A DNA stretch of 64,000 bases from Clostridia bacterium (GCA_022791055.1 JAAVYI010000018.1:107856-171855), one strand, 5' to 3'; positions 29,801 to 39,296 are shown, counted from the stretch's first letter. The notes: generated by a model not told the origin, from the sequence alone. Numbers and translations are program-made.

Positions 29801-30418
29801 CGGGTCGAGTATGCGCGACTTCTCGGCCAAAATATCGTTGATACGGGTGATATTGTCGCGGGTGCGTCCCAACTTTCGTTCGGCGTCGACTTTACGCGCC
29901 TTGAACTTGGAAATGCCGGCCGCCTCCTCGAATATGGCGCGGCGATCCTCCGGCTTTGCCGAAAGCAGTTCGTCGATACGTCCCTGCCCGATGATCGAAT
30001 ACCCCTCGCGCCCCATGCCGCCGTCGCGCAGTAGGTCGGTAATGTCTTTTAAACGGCATTGCGATTTGTTGATGTAGTATTCGCTCTCGCCCGAACGGTA
30101 CAATTTGCGCGAAATGACGACCTCGTCGTAATCGAGATTGGCAAACAGCTGCTTGTCCTTGTTGTCGAAAAACAGACTGACTTCGCAGAACGAAAGCGAT
30201 TTGCGTTTCTCGGTGCCGTTGAAAATAACGTCCTGCATACTCGAGCCACGCAAAAGTTTGGCGGATTGCTCGCCGAGCACCCACCGTATCGAGTCCGCAA
30301 CGTTGCTTTTGCCGCATCCGTTGGGGCCGACGATCGCCGTCACGCCGTCGCTGAATTTGACTTCGAGTTTGTCGGCAAAGGACTTAAACCCGAAAACCTC
30401 CAGTTTCTTAAACTTCAA
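26828..30418 (-). CDS. smc: Chromosome segregation ATPase SMC
   Basis: 1196 residues. Head with Walker A GPNGCGKSN (about 32-40), long coiled coil (about 170-500 and 690-1020), a hinge region around 515-670, and the C-terminal head with signature LSGGERALTA and Walker B CVLDEIEAALDD. Condenses and segregates the chromosome together with ScpA and ScpB. Downstream of rnc with its own promoter at 30453-30481, and followed by ftsY. Confidence 0.97.
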   Translation of the reverse strand: MKFKKLEVFGFKSFADKLEVKFSDGVTAIVGPNGCGKSNVADSIRWVLGEQSAKLLRGSSMQDVIFNGTEKRKSLSFCEVSLFFDNKDKQLFANLDYDEVVISRKLYRSGESEYYINKSQCRLKDITDLLRDGGMGREGYSIIGQGRIDELLSAKPEDRRAIFEEAAGISKFKARKVDAERKLGRTRDNITRINDILAEKSRILDPLTKQAEAARKWLDLRDKLKFYEINTYIHQFESASNAKEIINNRLRGVEEEIAMREKECDEATTQYNEAAGKLANVDREIDSLREELLNLTVGMEKQAGHVKLLNERLNYLNQQNDKLKNENSALNKQYLETIDLAEQGEREKETRLTELSALKIDVEKINNQYLSVVEELTAGEGEVEANHRAVLEAMDKLTEIRSNMSRLLTEKENLAAAVQELAARLEIARQNVAAVREEESALAEEVRAMGADRASMSADMDKLYEKNNENVAVLNRLNAKLEGLNADFYMVKSRAKMLKEIREAYDGYAAGVRNLLNEAKGNAQVSARIEGVVADLIQVDSKFEVAIEMALGAALQNIVTKTEEDAKALIEFLKIKRLGRVTFLPMSSIKPRSLDREHAGKSFEGCYGVACDLIGYDKKYDTVMRGLLGNTVIAENIDTAIRVARKTGFSFKIVTLDGDVVNPHGSITGGSRKADSTNLISRDRELAEANEQFAKIGAEIKAATAERDERTAEQAELQQLLKGEREKLHTLEVEYATKSESLSGLRSRLESLSTQAAEIETEATAKSQRITEIETDIGSVGELENLIRTKKQNATDSGQERQQQFDALRKERDRLHEALTDGRLKAAQTEAELNALENDIGRLKSNSQTLAERIAENSEQIVVNDETIADVNAELNGLTEGVVGADDTRVRQLRAQLGDLDSYKQKLTDNRADSDAKRIDLMNLLQQLHENANKERMQLLKVDTDIEQMQQRVEEEYHLEYNDCLPFKEEGYDLERGIAETNRIRRQMNNLGHVNVDAIEQCKEIYNSYHEMDVQREDLVKAEADLVKIIAELSVEMLDRFTEKFAQIRSNFTRIFTELFDGGTADLVLLESENPLEAGIDIVAQPPQKKLQSISLLSGGERALTAIAILFAILRLKPMPFCVLDEIEAALDDANAGRFAKYLRRFSEETQFIVITHRKPTMELADNLYGVTMEEKGVSKIVSVKLSEAVAQAEPA

Positions 30419-30452
30419 AGTCTAACCTCGTTCGCACAAAAAATACCGATTT

Positions 30453-30481
30453 ATTATACCAAATTTCGCAGAAGATAGCAA
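30453..30481 (-). promoter_or_regulatory. Promoter of smc-ftsY
   Basis: TTGCTA and TATAAT on the minus strand separated by 17 bases, about 35 bases before the smc ATG. Confidence 0.6.
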
Positions 30482-30530
30482 GTATATCGCGGATACGGAA
30501 TCAAATCCGATGCGAATTTTTGCGAATCCG

Positions 30531-31166
30531 CTATTTTTGCCACCGTCCCAACGCCTGCCGTGCCGCCGCCTGTTCGGCGTCCTTCTTGCGCGCGCCCTCG
30601 CCCGCGCCGCACGACTGTCCTTCGATCAGCACAACGCTGCGAAACCCATGTTCGGTCGCCTCGCTCTCGTAGACCGGCACGCTTTTATAGCGTTTCTGTA
30701 CGAGAACCTGTAGTTGCGTCTTATAGTCGGGTCGGCCGCCTCCCTCGAGATGCGCGAACACAAAACGTTTGCACGGCTCGAGGCTGCCGCTGTCGACGTA
30801 GATCGCGCCGACGATCGCCTCGAACAGATCGGACACCGCTTTTTCCGACACGGTATCGTTGCCCGCCCCCGCGCCGGTACGCAAGTACGCCGTCAAGCCC
30901 AGTTTTTGCACCGCTATCGACAGCGGCTCTTTGGACACCGTGCGCGCGCGCAATACGGTCAGCTTGCCCTCGTCGTCGCCGGTGTTGCGGTACAGGGCCT
31001 CCGCGACAACAAAGTTGAGTACGCTGTCGCCCAAAAACTCCAACCGCTCGTAACTTTCGCCGCCGTGTTCGTTGACATACGACGCGTGCGTCAGCGCGGT
31101 TTCGAGCAAACTGCGGTCGCGGAATGCGTATCCGATCTTCGATTCGACTTCCGACAGATCACGCAT
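30531..31166 (-). CDS. rnc: Ribonuclease III
   Basis: 211 residues from MRDLSEVESKIGYAF; the ATG overlaps the plsX stop region by 8 bases and the longer frame is a shadow of plsX. The catalytic domain has the signature ERLEFLGDSVLNF; a dsRNA-binding domain occupies about 140-211 (DYKTQLQVLVQKRYKSVPVY, then AEQAAARQALGRW). Matures rRNA and cleaves duplex RNA. acpP, usually between plsX and rnc in Firmicutes, is absent. Confidence 0.96.
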   Translation of the reverse strand: MRDLSEVESKIGYAFRDRSLLETALTHASYVNEHGGESYERLEFLGDSVLNFVVAEALYRNTGDDEGKLTVLRARTVSKEPLSIAVQKLGLTAYLRTGAGAGNDTVSEKAVSDLFEAIVGAIYVDSGSLEPCKRFVFAHLEGGGRPDYKTQLQVLVQKRYKSVPVYESEATEHGFRSVVLIEGQSCGAGEGARKKDAEQAAARQALGRWQK

Positions 31167-32178
31167 TCGCGCCCGCGGCCTCCAGTTTTTTGAGTTCCTG
31201 CAAGATATTGGCGGGCAGATTGCCTTCGGCCATTTTGGCGACCTGCTTGATCGCCGCCTCGACCGCCACGGCATTCGACGATCCGTGCCCTTTGACGATC
31301 ACCTTTTCGATCCCCAAAAACGGCGCCCCGCCCAAAGTATTGTAGTCCATGTCGTGCTTGAGCTTTTTGAACGCGCTTTTCATGAATAAAGCGCCGATCT
31401 TCGCCGACGTGCTCGACAGGATCGCATCTTTCAACAGTTTCATAACCATCGAGGCCGTGCCTTCGGTCGATTTCAAAAGCGTGTTGCCGACAAAGCCGTC
31501 GGCGACCAAAACATCGTAATCGCCGGTCAAGGCGTAGCGCGCTTCCATGTTGCCGACAAAGTTGATCGGCAGCGCTTTCAGCCGCGTGAACACCTCTTTG
31601 GTCAACTCGTTGCCTTTATGATCCTCGACGCCGACCGACACCAGGCCTACGCGCGGATTTTCGATGCCGTACATGGTGCGCATATAGCTGACGCCCATCA
31701 GCGCGAACTGCACGAGAAATTCCGGGCGGCAGTCGACGTTGGCGCCGCAGTCTACAAGACACACGTTCGACCCGTTGGCCGTCGGCAGCAGCGGCGCAAG
31801 CGCCGGCCGCAACACCCCGTCGAGGCGACCGACTTTGAAGATCGCGCCCGAAAGCACCGCGCCGGTACTGCCCGACGACAGCATACCGCCCACGTCGTCG
31901 CGCGTCTTTAAAATTTCCAACGCCCGAACGAGCGAAGAATTTTTCTTCTGCCGGATCGCCATCGTCGGCGACTCGTCGTTGGTGACGACTTCGGGCGCGT
32001 CGACGATCTCGATACGGCTTGCGTCCCCGCCGTACTTTTTGATTTCCGATCGAATTTCGACCTCGTTGCCCGTCATGACCAGTTCGAGTGCGGGCATACC
32101 CTTTTGTGCGCGCACGCACCCTTCGACCAATGCGCCGGGCGAATTGTCCGCACCGTAAATATCGACTACGATTTTCAT
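31159..32178 (-). CDS. plsX: Phosphate acyltransferase PlsX
   Basis: 339 residues. Converts acyl-ACP to acyl-phosphate for phosphatidic acid synthesis. Starts MKIVVDIYGADNSPGALVEG; Asp-Gly/Asn pattern and the C-terminal GAPFLGIEKVIVKGHGSS are typical. The ATG has an AGGAGAAG site. It is directly joined to rnc without fabD, fabG or acpP. Confidence 0.95.
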   Translation of the reverse strand: MKIVVDIYGADNSPGALVEGCVRAQKGMPALELVMTGNEVEIRSEIKKYGGDASRIEIVDAPEVVTNDESPTMAIRQKKNSSLVRALEILKTRDDVGGMLSSGSTGAVLSGAIFKVGRLDGVLRPALAPLLPTANGSNVCLVDCGANVDCRPEFLVQFALMGVSYMRTMYGIENPRVGLVSVGVEDHKGNELTKEVFTRLKALPINFVGNMEARYALTGDYDVLVADGFVGNTLLKSTEGTASMVMKLLKDAILSSTSAKIGALFMKSAFKKLKHDMDYNTLGGAPFLGIEKVIVKGHGSSNAVAVEAAIKQVAKMAEGNLPANILQELKKLEAAGANA

Positions 32179-32224
32179 AAAGGCTCTTCTCCTAATAAAA
32201 TGGTTCCGAAGGACAGTAACAAAA

Positions 32225-32245
32225 ACCCCGTCACTCGAACGGGGT
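32225..32245 (-). terminator. Intrinsic terminator after rpmF
   Basis: ACCCCGT and ACGGGGT arms around a 7-base loop, followed on the minus strand by TTTTTG, 8 bases beyond the rpmF stop. plsX therefore probably depends on read-through or on an unseen promoter. Confidence 0.8.
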
Positions 32246-32252
32246 CATTGCC

Positions 32253-32441
32253 TTACTCTTTTTCCGCTTTCACTTCGATCTTCTTCTCGCCGTCGTAGTA
32301 ACCGCAGTTCTTGCAAACTCTGTGATTGAGTTTCATCTCGTGGCACTGAGGACATTCGCCGATCGAAGGATTTTTAATCTTCCAATTCGCGGCGCGCGTA
32401 TGCGTGCGCTGTTTCGATGTCTTATGCTTGGGTACCGCCAT
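32253..32441 (-). CDS. rpmF: 50S ribosomal protein L32
   Basis: 62 residues from MAVPKHKTSKQRTHTRAANW. Zinc-ribbon form with CPQC and CKNC pairs. A GTG nine bases upstream overlaps the AGGAGGTG binding site, so the ATG is the start. The DUF177 gene (yceD) normally upstream is absent. Confidence 0.97.
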   Translation of the reverse strand: MAVPKHKTSKQRTHTRAANWKIKNPSIGECPQCHEMKLNHRVCKNCGYYDGEKKIEVKAEKE

Positions 32442-32481
32442 CTTTAGCACCTCCTGTTTCGTATTTTACACTTGCTTTCCT

Positions 32482-32510
32482 ATTATAAAGGAATCCGCCG
32501 GCTTTGTCAA
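32482..32510 (-). promoter_or_regulatory. Consensus promoter of rpmF
   Basis: Perfect TTGACA (32505-32510) and TATAAT (32482-32487) on the minus strand with a 17-base spacer, about 40 bases before the rpmF ATG. Confidence 0.85.
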
Positions 32511-32534
32511 CGATTTGACGCTTATTTTACGCAA

Positions 32535-33479
32535 TCATTTTTCTTCTTGCGGCGCGTCGGCTCCGATCGATTCCGGCTCGACAGCCTCGCCCTCGCTCGG
32601 TTCGGCGTCCGCCTCGTCCGACTGCGGCGCAGTATTCTTGCGCTTAGCCGGCCGTCGAATGTTTTCGGCGATCTTTTCGTCGACGACAACGGCGCCCTCT
32701 TCCTCGAGCGCCAGTATGTCTTTTTTGGTCAGCATGACGCGCGCGGTAAACCAGTCGGGTTTTAACTTCATGCCGATATAGGCGTAAATGCAAACGCCCA
32801 AGCACCCGAATATATTGACGATCATATCGCCCATCGTGTCGATGAGACCGTTGCCGCGCGGGCCGTTGATGACGAACGTCCCATCTGCCGTTGCCGGCGG
32901 AATGGCTACGCCTTCGCCCAAAACCAAACTGTCCTGCCAACGTTGCATGTTGGCGCCGAACAGCGTATCCATGCCGTACTCGAAAATCTCCCACAGATAT
33001 TCGCTGGTCATGGTAAAGCAGAACGTGAACAGCACGATAAAGAACGGCGACAGCTTGATCGGCGTGCGCTGCATCGAGTTGAGCATACTGATGACCGAAA
33101 AGCTGATCAGCGAAATGATGACGCCGCTGGTCGTGTGTAAAATTTTATCGAATATCTTACTGCTGTCGTAAATACGATACACTTCGCCCAATACAAAGTG
33201 GAAAAATATCATGCAATACAGCACGATGGTAATATAATTGGGGATATACAGCTTGAATTTTCGCTCGAACAACAGCGGCAAATTGAAAGCCAAAAGCGCC
33301 AACAAACACATGAAAACTTGGTTGGCCGTCGTTTCGCGTCCCTGTCGGAACACAAACCAGGTAACAATCGAACCGATCATCGTCGCCAGCGTCAAAGCCT
33401 GAAACACCCAATACAGGATTTTATTGACAAGATTCTTTTTCAATACGATCGGCTTGTCGGCCGTCTGTTCTTTTTTCAC
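32535..33479 (-). CDS. Membrane protein resembling DUF2238/YjdF-type proteins, with acidic tail
   Basis: 314 residues. About six membrane helices between 18 and 250 (for example VFQALTLATMIGSIVTWFVF and FFIVLFTFCFTMTSEYLWEI). The segments IFDKILHTTSGVIISLISF and YLWEIFEYGMDTLFG, with His and acidic residues inside the membrane, recall the DUF2238/YjdF group, which has no known activity. Residues 255-314 form an acidic, Glu/Ala/Pro-rich cytoplasmic tail, probably disordered. It lies upstream of rpmF with its own transcription presumed. Confidence 0.65.
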   Translation of the reverse strand: MKKEQTADKPIVLKKNLVNKILYWVFQALTLATMIGSIVTWFVFRQGRETTANQVFMCLLALLAFNLPLLFERKFKLYIPNYITIVLYCMIFFHFVLGEVYRIYDSSKIFDKILHTTSGVIISLISFSVISMLNSMQRTPIKLSPFFIVLFTFCFTMTSEYLWEIFEYGMDTLFGANMQRWQDSLVLGEGVAIPPATADGTFVINGPRGNGLIDTMGDMIVNIFGCLGVCIYAYIGMKLKPDWFTARVMLTKKDILALEEEGAVVVDEKIAENIRRPAKRKNTAPQSDEADAEPSEGEAVEPESIGADAPQEEK

Positions 33480-33535
33480 ACGTCACCTCGCGTATAAAAT
33501 TTTGACCTCATTAGTATACGCTATTCTCGACATGC

Positions 33536-34363
33536 TTACGCGCAGTCGTTTTCGCCCAATACGCGGTACAAAAACGCAACGCTTTTCATAAACCACTCGG
33601 AAAACGCCGCCAGAAAATTACGTTGCTCCGGGGTATAGTTCCGAATGTTTCCGATAACAGCCTGGTTGGCCAAGCTCAAGCCGTGCCAACCTTGCTGATA
33701 CACATGCAACTCGAACGGGATCTTGCATTTAGCCAGTTCGCTTGCGTATAGCAGGCTGTTCATCGCCGGCACGCACGTGTCCTCGGCCGTATGGCAGATA
33801 AACGCCGGCGGCGTGTCGTCGTTTACTTGCGTTTCCAAACTGACGACATTCGGGTCGCCCCCTTTGACGTGGTTCGGCAGCATCCCGTCCCACGCATATG
33901 CGCCGGCCGTAATGACCGGATAGACCAAAACGGTCGCATCGGGACGGCAAAGCGTCGGCTCTTTCCCCTCGATGCAATCGGGCGTTTTCCAGTGTACGGC
34001 GGTGCTGGCCGCCAAATGTCCGCCGGCCGAAAAGCCGACGACGGCCACGCGCTTGGGGTCGATACGAAACACCTCGGCATTTTTGCGGATATACGCGATC
34101 GCCTCGAACGCGTCCCTTTGCGGCAGCGGATAATGCCCGTTTTCTTTGATCGAATAGATCAACACAAATGTTTGAAAGCCTTGCGCGGCATAGGCCATGG
34201 CGATCGGCTCGGCCTCGCGCTCGGAACAAAATTCATAGCCGCCGCCCGGAAAAACCAGTACGGCCGGGCGGCGCGCCGTCGAAGGATCCGACGGAAATAT
34301 ATCCTGTATGTAGGCGGTCAACTCGACGCCCGATTTACCTATTTTGATAGTCTTGATTTGCAT
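33536..34363 (-). CDS. Alpha/beta hydrolase (acetyl-xylan esterase / BD-FAE-like)
   Basis: 275 residues, cytoplasmic (no signal peptide). Oxyanion-type FPGGGYEFCS near 37, nucleophile elbow GFSAGG near 112, acid in HTAEDTCVP near 206 and His in GWHGLSL near 247 complete the triad. Such esterases remove acetyl or feruloyl groups from imported sugars. It has a clear AGGAG start site. It stands alone, not next to sugar genes, so the substrate is open. Confidence 0.88.
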   Translation of the reverse strand: MQIKTIKIGKSGVELTAYIQDIFPSDPSTARRPAVLVFPGGGYEFCSEREAEPIAMAYAAQGFQTFVLIYSIKENGHYPLPQRDAFEAIAYIRKNAEVFRIDPKRVAVVGFSAGGHLAASTAVHWKTPDCIEGKEPTLCRPDATVLVYPVITAGAYAWDGMLPNHVKGGDPNVVSLETQVNDDTPPAFICHTAEDTCVPAMNSLLYASELAKCKIPFELHVYQQGWHGLSLANQAVIGNIRNYTPEQRNFLAAFSEWFMKSVAFLYRVLGENDCA

Positions 34364-34442
34364 AGTACTCTCCTTTGTCGGTCACAAGTGCAAAACGTAC
34401 TGACAATAAATTTTCTTCTCGATTCTCGAAACGCGATTATAG

Positions 34443-34474
34443 AAAAAAGCGCAACACTGTAAAAGGCTACGCTT
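34443..34474 (-). terminator. Terminator after the zinc-ribbon gene
   Basis: On the minus strand AAGCGTAGC pairs with GTTGCGCTT (two G-U pairs) around a 10-base loop, followed by TTTTTTC, 25 bases beyond the TAA. Confidence 0.6.
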
Positions 34475-34498
34475 CTTTGCATACTTCCGACTTAAGTC

Positions 34499-34679
34499 TT
34501 AATACTCTCTTGCGTTGTTCTTCTTGAAGTTGTTTCTTCTTTCTTTGTTTGCCTTTCTGCAAGCCGGGCAACGGGAAGGCTCATTGGTAAAGCCCTTCTC
34601 CTGATAGAACGCCTGCTCACCCTCGGTGAACACGAATTCCGCACCGCAATCTTTGCAAACCAAAGTCTTGTCAGCCATT
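34499..34679 (-). pseudogene. Zinc-ribbon (zf-trcl-like) small protein, broken by a one-base insertion
   Basis: Starts MADKTLVCKDCGAEFVFTEG with a perfect AAAGGAGG site, then meets TGA after codon 20. Dropping one G from the GGGG run at 34619-34622 restores EQAFYQEKGFTNEPSRCPAC and a tail ending KKNNAREY, 59 residues in all. The two CxxC pairs make a zinc ribbon typical of a small conserved protein in Firmicutes of unknown function. With promoter, binding site and terminator intact, a homopolymer base-call error is the simplest reading; real decay or a programmed +1 shift at GGG-TGA are alternatives. Confidence 0.75.
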
Positions 34680-34781
34680 CGATTTAACCTCCTTTACATA
34701 TTTCATCTTAAGGTACCATCGAATCGACTTCCAAAACGTGACATGACGGCAATCTCTCGGAGACTTTTAAGACTTGCATAT

Positions 34782-34811
34782 AGTTTAGCACATATTTTCG
34801 CGTTTAGTCAA
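34782..34811 (-). promoter_or_regulatory. Promoter of the zinc-ribbon gene
   Basis: TTGACT (34806-34811) and extended -10 TGC-TAAACT (TAAACT at 34782-34787) with an 18-base spacer on the minus strand. This leaves a 5' leader of about 95 bases in which I see no known riboswitch. Confidence 0.6.
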
Positions 34812-34918
34812 ACGTTTCAAGAGTGATTTGAAAAAAAGTTTTGCATATATTTACAGCGTGCCAGTCCCCTCTGTCGAAATTGCACGGGGCAAATTTTTGC
34901 TCTGTCGCCTTATTTCGG

Positions 34919-34947
34919 TTGAACTTTGTCGAATTATATGTTACAAT
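34919..34947 (+). promoter_or_regulatory. Promoter of the dehydratase activator-like gene
   Basis: TTGAAC (34919-34924) and TACAAT (34942-34947) with 17 bases between, 26 bases before the ATG at 34974. Confidence 0.6.
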
Positions 34948-34973
34948 AATGTAATGTTGGGCAAGAGGTATCT

Positions 34974-37900
34974 ATGAAACAATACTCGATCGGTCTGGAC
35001 GTAGGCTCCACCACCATAAAGACAGCTGTCCTCGACGCGCAAAATCAGGTTGTGTATTCGAGTTACGAGCGACATTATTCCGACATAAAAGCAACGCTTA
35101 CGGCGGTACTCAAAAAAGTGCTGTCGACATACGATAATTTTTCGATCATGGTCACCGGCAGCGGCGGGATCTCCGTTTCCGGTTGGCTCGGTATTCCCTT
35201 TATTCAGGAAGTGATCGCCGGCGTCGAGGCGATCAAGGCCTTGATCCCCGAAACCGACGTCGCCATCGAACTGGGCGGCGAGGACGCCAAGATCACCTAT
35301 CTGACCGGCGGCGTCGAACAACGCATGAACGGCACTTGCGCCGGCGGCACGGGCGCATTTATCGACCAAATGGCCAGTCTTTTGAATACCGACGCAACGG
35401 GTCTCAATAAACTGGCGGAAACCGCCACAATCACCTATCCGATCGCCTCGCGTTGCGGCGTGTTCGCCAAGTCCGACATTCAACCGCTGATCAACGACGG
35501 CGCCAAGCAGTCGGACATTGCCGGCTCGATTTTTCAGTCGGTCGTCAATCAAACCATTTCCGGCCTGGCCTGCGGCAAACCGATCCGCGGCAAAGTCGCA
35601 TTTTTAGGCGGCCCGCTACACTTCCTGCCCGAACTGGGTCGCCGTTTCGTCGAAACGATCAAACCCGATCAGGCTATCTTCCCCGAAAATGCGCAAGTCT
35701 TTAACGCGATCGGCGCGGCGCTTTCGGGCAAAGACGTGTTCGACAAGCAAACGCTTTTAGCAAAGCTCGACGGCCTGGACGCTTTGGAATTGAAAGAGGT
35801 ACAGCGGCTGCCTGCCCTGTTCGATTCGCCCGACGAGCTGGCCGCATTCCGCGCTCGCCACGCCAAAACCAAAATTCCGTTCGCCGACATCGCCAAGCAT
35901 AAAGGGCCGGCGTTCATGGGCATCGACGCGGGATCTACGACCACCAAAGTCGCGCTCATCGACAGCGACGGCGGCCTGCTGTACTCCTGGTACGGCTCGA
36001 ACAGCGGCGACCCGCTCGGCTCTGTGACCGAAGTCGTGCGCGAGGTCTATTCCCTGCTGCCGCCCGACGCATATATCGGCCGTTGCACGGTGACCGGCTA
36101 CGGCGAAAGCCTGTTGAAAACGGCGCTCAATATCGACGCCGGCGAGATCGAAACGATGGCGCACCAAACGGCGTCCAACCAGTTGTTGCCCGGCGTGGAG
36201 TTTGTACTCGACATCGGCGGGCAGGATATGAAATGCCTGAAGATCAAAAACGGCGTTATTTACGACATTCTTTTGAACGAGGCCTGCTCGTCGGGCTGCG
36301 GCAGTTTTATCGAAACGTTCGCGCACGCCTTGGGACTTACCGCGGAAGAGTTCGCCAAAAAAGGTTTGGAGTCGACCGCGCCCGTCGACCTCGGTTCGCG
36401 TTGCACGGTGTTTATGAACTCGCGCGTCAAGCAGGCGCAGAAAGAGGGCGCATCGGTGGCCGACATTTCGGCAGGGCTTGCCTATTCGGTCGTCAAGAAC
36501 GCGCTGTTTAAAGTCATCAAGCTGCGCGACAGCAAAGAAATGGGCGCAAAGATCATCGTGCAAGGCGGCACCTTCCTCAACGAATCGGTGCTGCGCGCGT
36601 TCGAGCTGATCTCCGGCCGCGAGGTCGTGCGACCCGATAAAGCCGGTCTAATGGGCGCATACGGCTGCGCGATCTTAAGCCGCAACAACTATCGGGACGG
36701 AAAAAGCAGTCTCAAATCGGCCGAAGAGTTGGCGGCATTCGGCGTCAAAAAGCTGTCGCGGCGCTGCGAAAAATGCGGCAATCACTGTCTACTTACGATC
36801 TCCGAATTTTCCGACGGCCGCACGTTTATTACCAACAATCGTTGCGAGCGCGGCGGCAATCAACCGGATAAGCCGCGCGCCGAAATGCCCAATTTATTTT
36901 TGTCCAAATACAAGCGGCTGTTCTCTTTCTACAAGCCGCTTGCCGCCGAGGACGCGCCGCGCGGCACGGTCGGCATTCCGCGCGTGCTCAATCTCTACGA
37001 GAATTATCCGTTTTGGTTTACCTTCTTTACGCGGTTAGGGTATCGGGTCGAACTGTCGCCGCGCTCGTCGCGGGCGATCTACGACCTGGGCATCGACACC
37101 ATGCCGTCGGAATCGGTCTGCTATCCGGCAAAACTGGCGCACGGACACATTGCCTCGCTGATCAAAAAAGGCGTCAAATTCATCTTCTATCCCTGTATTC
37201 CCTACGAGATGATCGAGGACGAGTCGGCCAACAACCACTACAACTGCCCGATCGTCTCGACCTATCCGGAAGTCATCAAGCTCAACATGAGCGGCGAGTT
37301 TGCCGAACACGGCGTGACGTTCAAAAATCCGTTCCTGCCCTACTCCAACCCCAAGCGCATGGTCGAGCGTTTGATCGAGGAATTTCCCGAAATCAAGCCG
37401 GCCGACATTAAACGCGCGGCGGCCGAGGGCTACAAGGAGATCGAGCGTTTTAAAGCCGACATTCGCGCCGAGGGCGAGCGCGTCGTCGCCGAACTCGAAC
37501 GCAACGGCGGACACGGGATCGTGCTGGCCGGGCGGCCGTACCACGTCGATCCCGAGATCAACCACGGCATTCCCGAAATGCTGTGTTCGTATGGGTTTGC
37601 CGTTCTCACCGAGGACAGCGTGGCGCACCTAAACCGCATCGAGCGTCCGATCCGCGTGGTCGATCAGTGGATGTACCATTCGCGGCTGTATTCGGCCGCC
37701 AACTTCGTGCGTCGCACCGACAATCTCGATTTGATCCAGCTCAACTCGTTCGGCTGCGGCCTGGACGCGATCACCACCGACCAGGTGCAAGAACTACTCG
37801 ACGCGGCCAACAAGCTGTACACCGTACTAAAGATCGACGAGGTCAACAACTTAGGCGCGGCGCGCATTCGCGTGCGCTCGCTGATGGCGGTTTTGCAAGA

Positions 37901-39191
37901 GAGACAAGCCAAAAGCATTCAAGCGCTCAAAAACATTCCTTCCCCGCAGCAGCGCATCGAGTACACCAAGGCGATGCAAAAGTCGCAGTACACCATTTTG
38001 GCGCCGCAGATCTCGCCTATACACTTGCGCATTTTGCAAGAGGCGATGCGCGCGCACAACTATAACGTCGTCGTTTTACCCGAAAGCGCGACCGCCATGG
38101 ACACCGGTTTGAAATTCGTCAACAACGACGCTTGCTATCCGACCATTTTGGTCGTCGGTCAGATCCTCGACGCGCTTTTAAGCGGTCAGTACGACCTTAA
38201 CAAAACGGCGGTCGTCATCACGCAGACGGGCGGCGGGTGCCGCGCGACCAATTACATATCGCTACTTAGAAAAGCGTTGCGGCAGGCCAACATTGCGCAA
38301 GTGCCGGTTATTTCGCTCAACTTCGGCGGCCTCGAATCGCATTCCGGTTTCAAGCTGCGCGTGCCGCTCATTCTCGACATGATGCACTCGGTATTGTACG
38401 GCGATCTGCTGATGCGCTGTCTGTACAAGACGCGGCCGTATGAGAAAGAGCCGGGCAGCGCACAGGCACTATACGAAAAGTGGAATGCGACGATCTGCCG
38501 AGAACTGCACGAAGGCAAAAACCGTTTCAAGCAGAACGTGCGCGCCATCGTGCAAGAGTTCGACGCGCTCCCTGTCTATGACGTCGTAAAGCCGCGCGTC
38601 GGCATTGTCGGCGAGATCCTTGTCAAGTTCCACCCCGTCGCCAACAATCAAGCCGTGTCCTTGATCGAACGCGAGGGCGGCGAGGCGGTCGTTCCCGATT
38701 TCCTCGACTTTTTCCTGTACTCGATGTACAACGCCAACACCAAGTTCGAGCTGCTCGACGGTACGCGCTTTAAGAAATTCACCGGCAACACCGGGATCTG
38801 GTTGGTCGAGCAGTTCCGCAAGCCGGTCAAGGACGCTTTAAAAGGCACCAAGTTCGGCACGCCCACGCACATCGCGAAAATGGCGCGCATGGCGTCTAAG
38901 GTCGTCTCCCCCGCCAACATGAGCGGCGAAGGCTGGTTCTTGACCGCCGAAATGCTCGAACTGATGCAAAGCGGCGTCAACAATATCATTTGTATGCAAC
39001 CGTTTGCCTGTCTCCCGAACCACGTGACCGGCAAGGGCGTGATGAAAGAGTTGAAACGGCAAAACCCGCAGGCCAATATCGTCGCGGTCGACTACGACCC
39101 GGGCGCAAGCGAAGTCAATCAGATCAACCGCATCAAGCTGATGATGAGCGTCGCGTTCCGCAATCTCGACGAGCAACCGCCGCAAGAATGA
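34974..39191 (+). CDS. Giant 2-hydroxyacyl-CoA dehydratase activator-type protein
   Basis: 1405 residues. Two ASKHA ATPase domains of the HgdC/BcrAD class in a row (about 3-250 and 315-560), each with its Cys motif ([16 protein letters not shown] and [16 protein letters not shown]) for a bridging 4Fe-4S cluster. A Cys-containing linker ([17 protein letters not shown]) leads to a DUF2229-like domain (about 650-880) and a C-terminal dehydratase D-component-like domain (about 890-1395, with [18 protein letters not shown]). Proteins of this build are widespread in anaerobes, but their reaction is unproven; ATP-driven low-potential electron transfer is the family theme. No dehydratase subunit genes are adjacent. 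AAGAGG precedes the ATG. Confidence 0.92.
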   Translation: MKQYSIGLDVGSTTIKTAVLDAQNQVVYSSYERHYSDIKATLTAVLKKVLSTYDNFSIMVTGSGGISVSGWLGIPFIQEVIAGVEAIKALIPETDVAIELGGEDAKITYLTGGVEQRMNGTCAGGTGAFIDQMASLLNTDATGLNKLAETATITYPIASRCGVFAKSDIQPLINDGAKQSDIAGSIFQSVVNQTISGLACGKPIRGKVAFLGGPLHFLPELGRRFVETIKPDQAIFPENAQVFNAIGAALSGKDVFDKQTLLAKLDGLDALELKEVQRLPALFDSPDELAAFRARHAKTKIPFADIAKHKGPAFMGIDAGSTTTKVALIDSDGGLLYSWYGSNSGDPLGSVTEVVREVYSLLPPDAYIGRCTVTGYGESLLKTALNIDAGEIETMAHQTASNQLLPGVEFVLDIGGQDMKCLKIKNGVIYDILLNEACSSGCGSFIETFAHALGLTAEEFAKKGLESTAPVDLGSRCTVFMNSRVKQAQKEGASVADISAGLAYSVVKNALFKVIKLRDSKEMGAKIIVQGGTFLNESVLRAFELISGREVVRPDKAGLMGAYGCAILSRNNYRDGKSSLKSAEELAAFGVKKLSRRCEKCGNHCLLTISEFSDGRTFITNNRCERGGNQPDKPRAEMPNLFLSKYKRLFSFYKPLAAEDAPRGTVGIPRVLNLYENYPFWFTFFTRLGYRVELSPRSSRAIYDLGIDTMPSESVCYPAKLAHGHIASLIKKGVKFIFYPCIPYEMIEDESANNHYNCPIVSTYPEVIKLNMSGEFAEHGVTFKNPFLPYSNPKRMVERLIEEFPEIKPADIKRAAAEGYKEIERFKADIRAEGERVVAELERNGGHGIVLAGRPYHVDPEINHGIPEMLCSYGFAVLTEDSVAHLNRIERPIRVVDQWMYHSRLYSAANFVRRTDNLDLIQLNSFGCGLDAITTDQVQELLDAANKLYTVLKIDEVNNLGAARIRVRSLMAVLQERQAKSIQALKNIPSPQQRIEYTKAMQKSQYTILAPQISPIHLRILQEAMRAHNYNVVVLPESATAMDTGLKFVNNDACYPTILVVGQILDALLSGQYDLNKTAVVITQTGGGCRATNYISLLRKALRQANIAQVPVISLNFGGLESHSGFKLRVPLILDMMHSVLYGDLLMRCLYKTRPYEKEPGSAQALYEKWNATICRELHEGKNRFKQNVRAIVQEFDALPVYDVVKPRVGIVGEILVKFHPVANNQAVSLIEREGGEAVVPDFLDFFLYSMYNANTKFELLDGTRFKKFTGNTGIWLVEQFRKPVKDALKGTKFGTPTHIAKMARMASKVVSPANMSGEGWFLTAEMLELMQSGVNNIICMQPFACLPNHVTGKGVMKELKRQNPQANIVAVDYDPGASEVNQINRIKLMMSVAFRNLDEQPPQE

Positions 39192-39268
39192 TCCACTCAA
39201 ATTGTATAGAAAAACGCACTGTCGACTTTACCGCACTATGATAGGTAAGCCGCAGGTGAAAGAGAATC

Positions 39269-39296
39269 AGGCGCGGCGTAAAGCCTCGCCTTTTTT
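39269..39296 (+). terminator. Terminator after the activator gene
   Basis: AGGCG-c-GGC pairs with GCC-t-CGCCT around GTAAA and is followed by TTTTTT. It lies 78 bases beyond the stop codon. Confidence 0.75.

Noticed and set aside
34600..34640. Stop codon recoding (TGA as Trp or Gly) in the zinc-ribbon gene
   Set aside because: Reading TGA through in the same frame does not restore the family sequence; a one-base shift does. Other genes use TGA as a normal stop.
34680..34973. Riboswitch in the leader of the zinc-ribbon gene
   Set aside because: The 95-base leader has only small stems (for example TCTC-CGA-GAGA) and no pattern of a known class.
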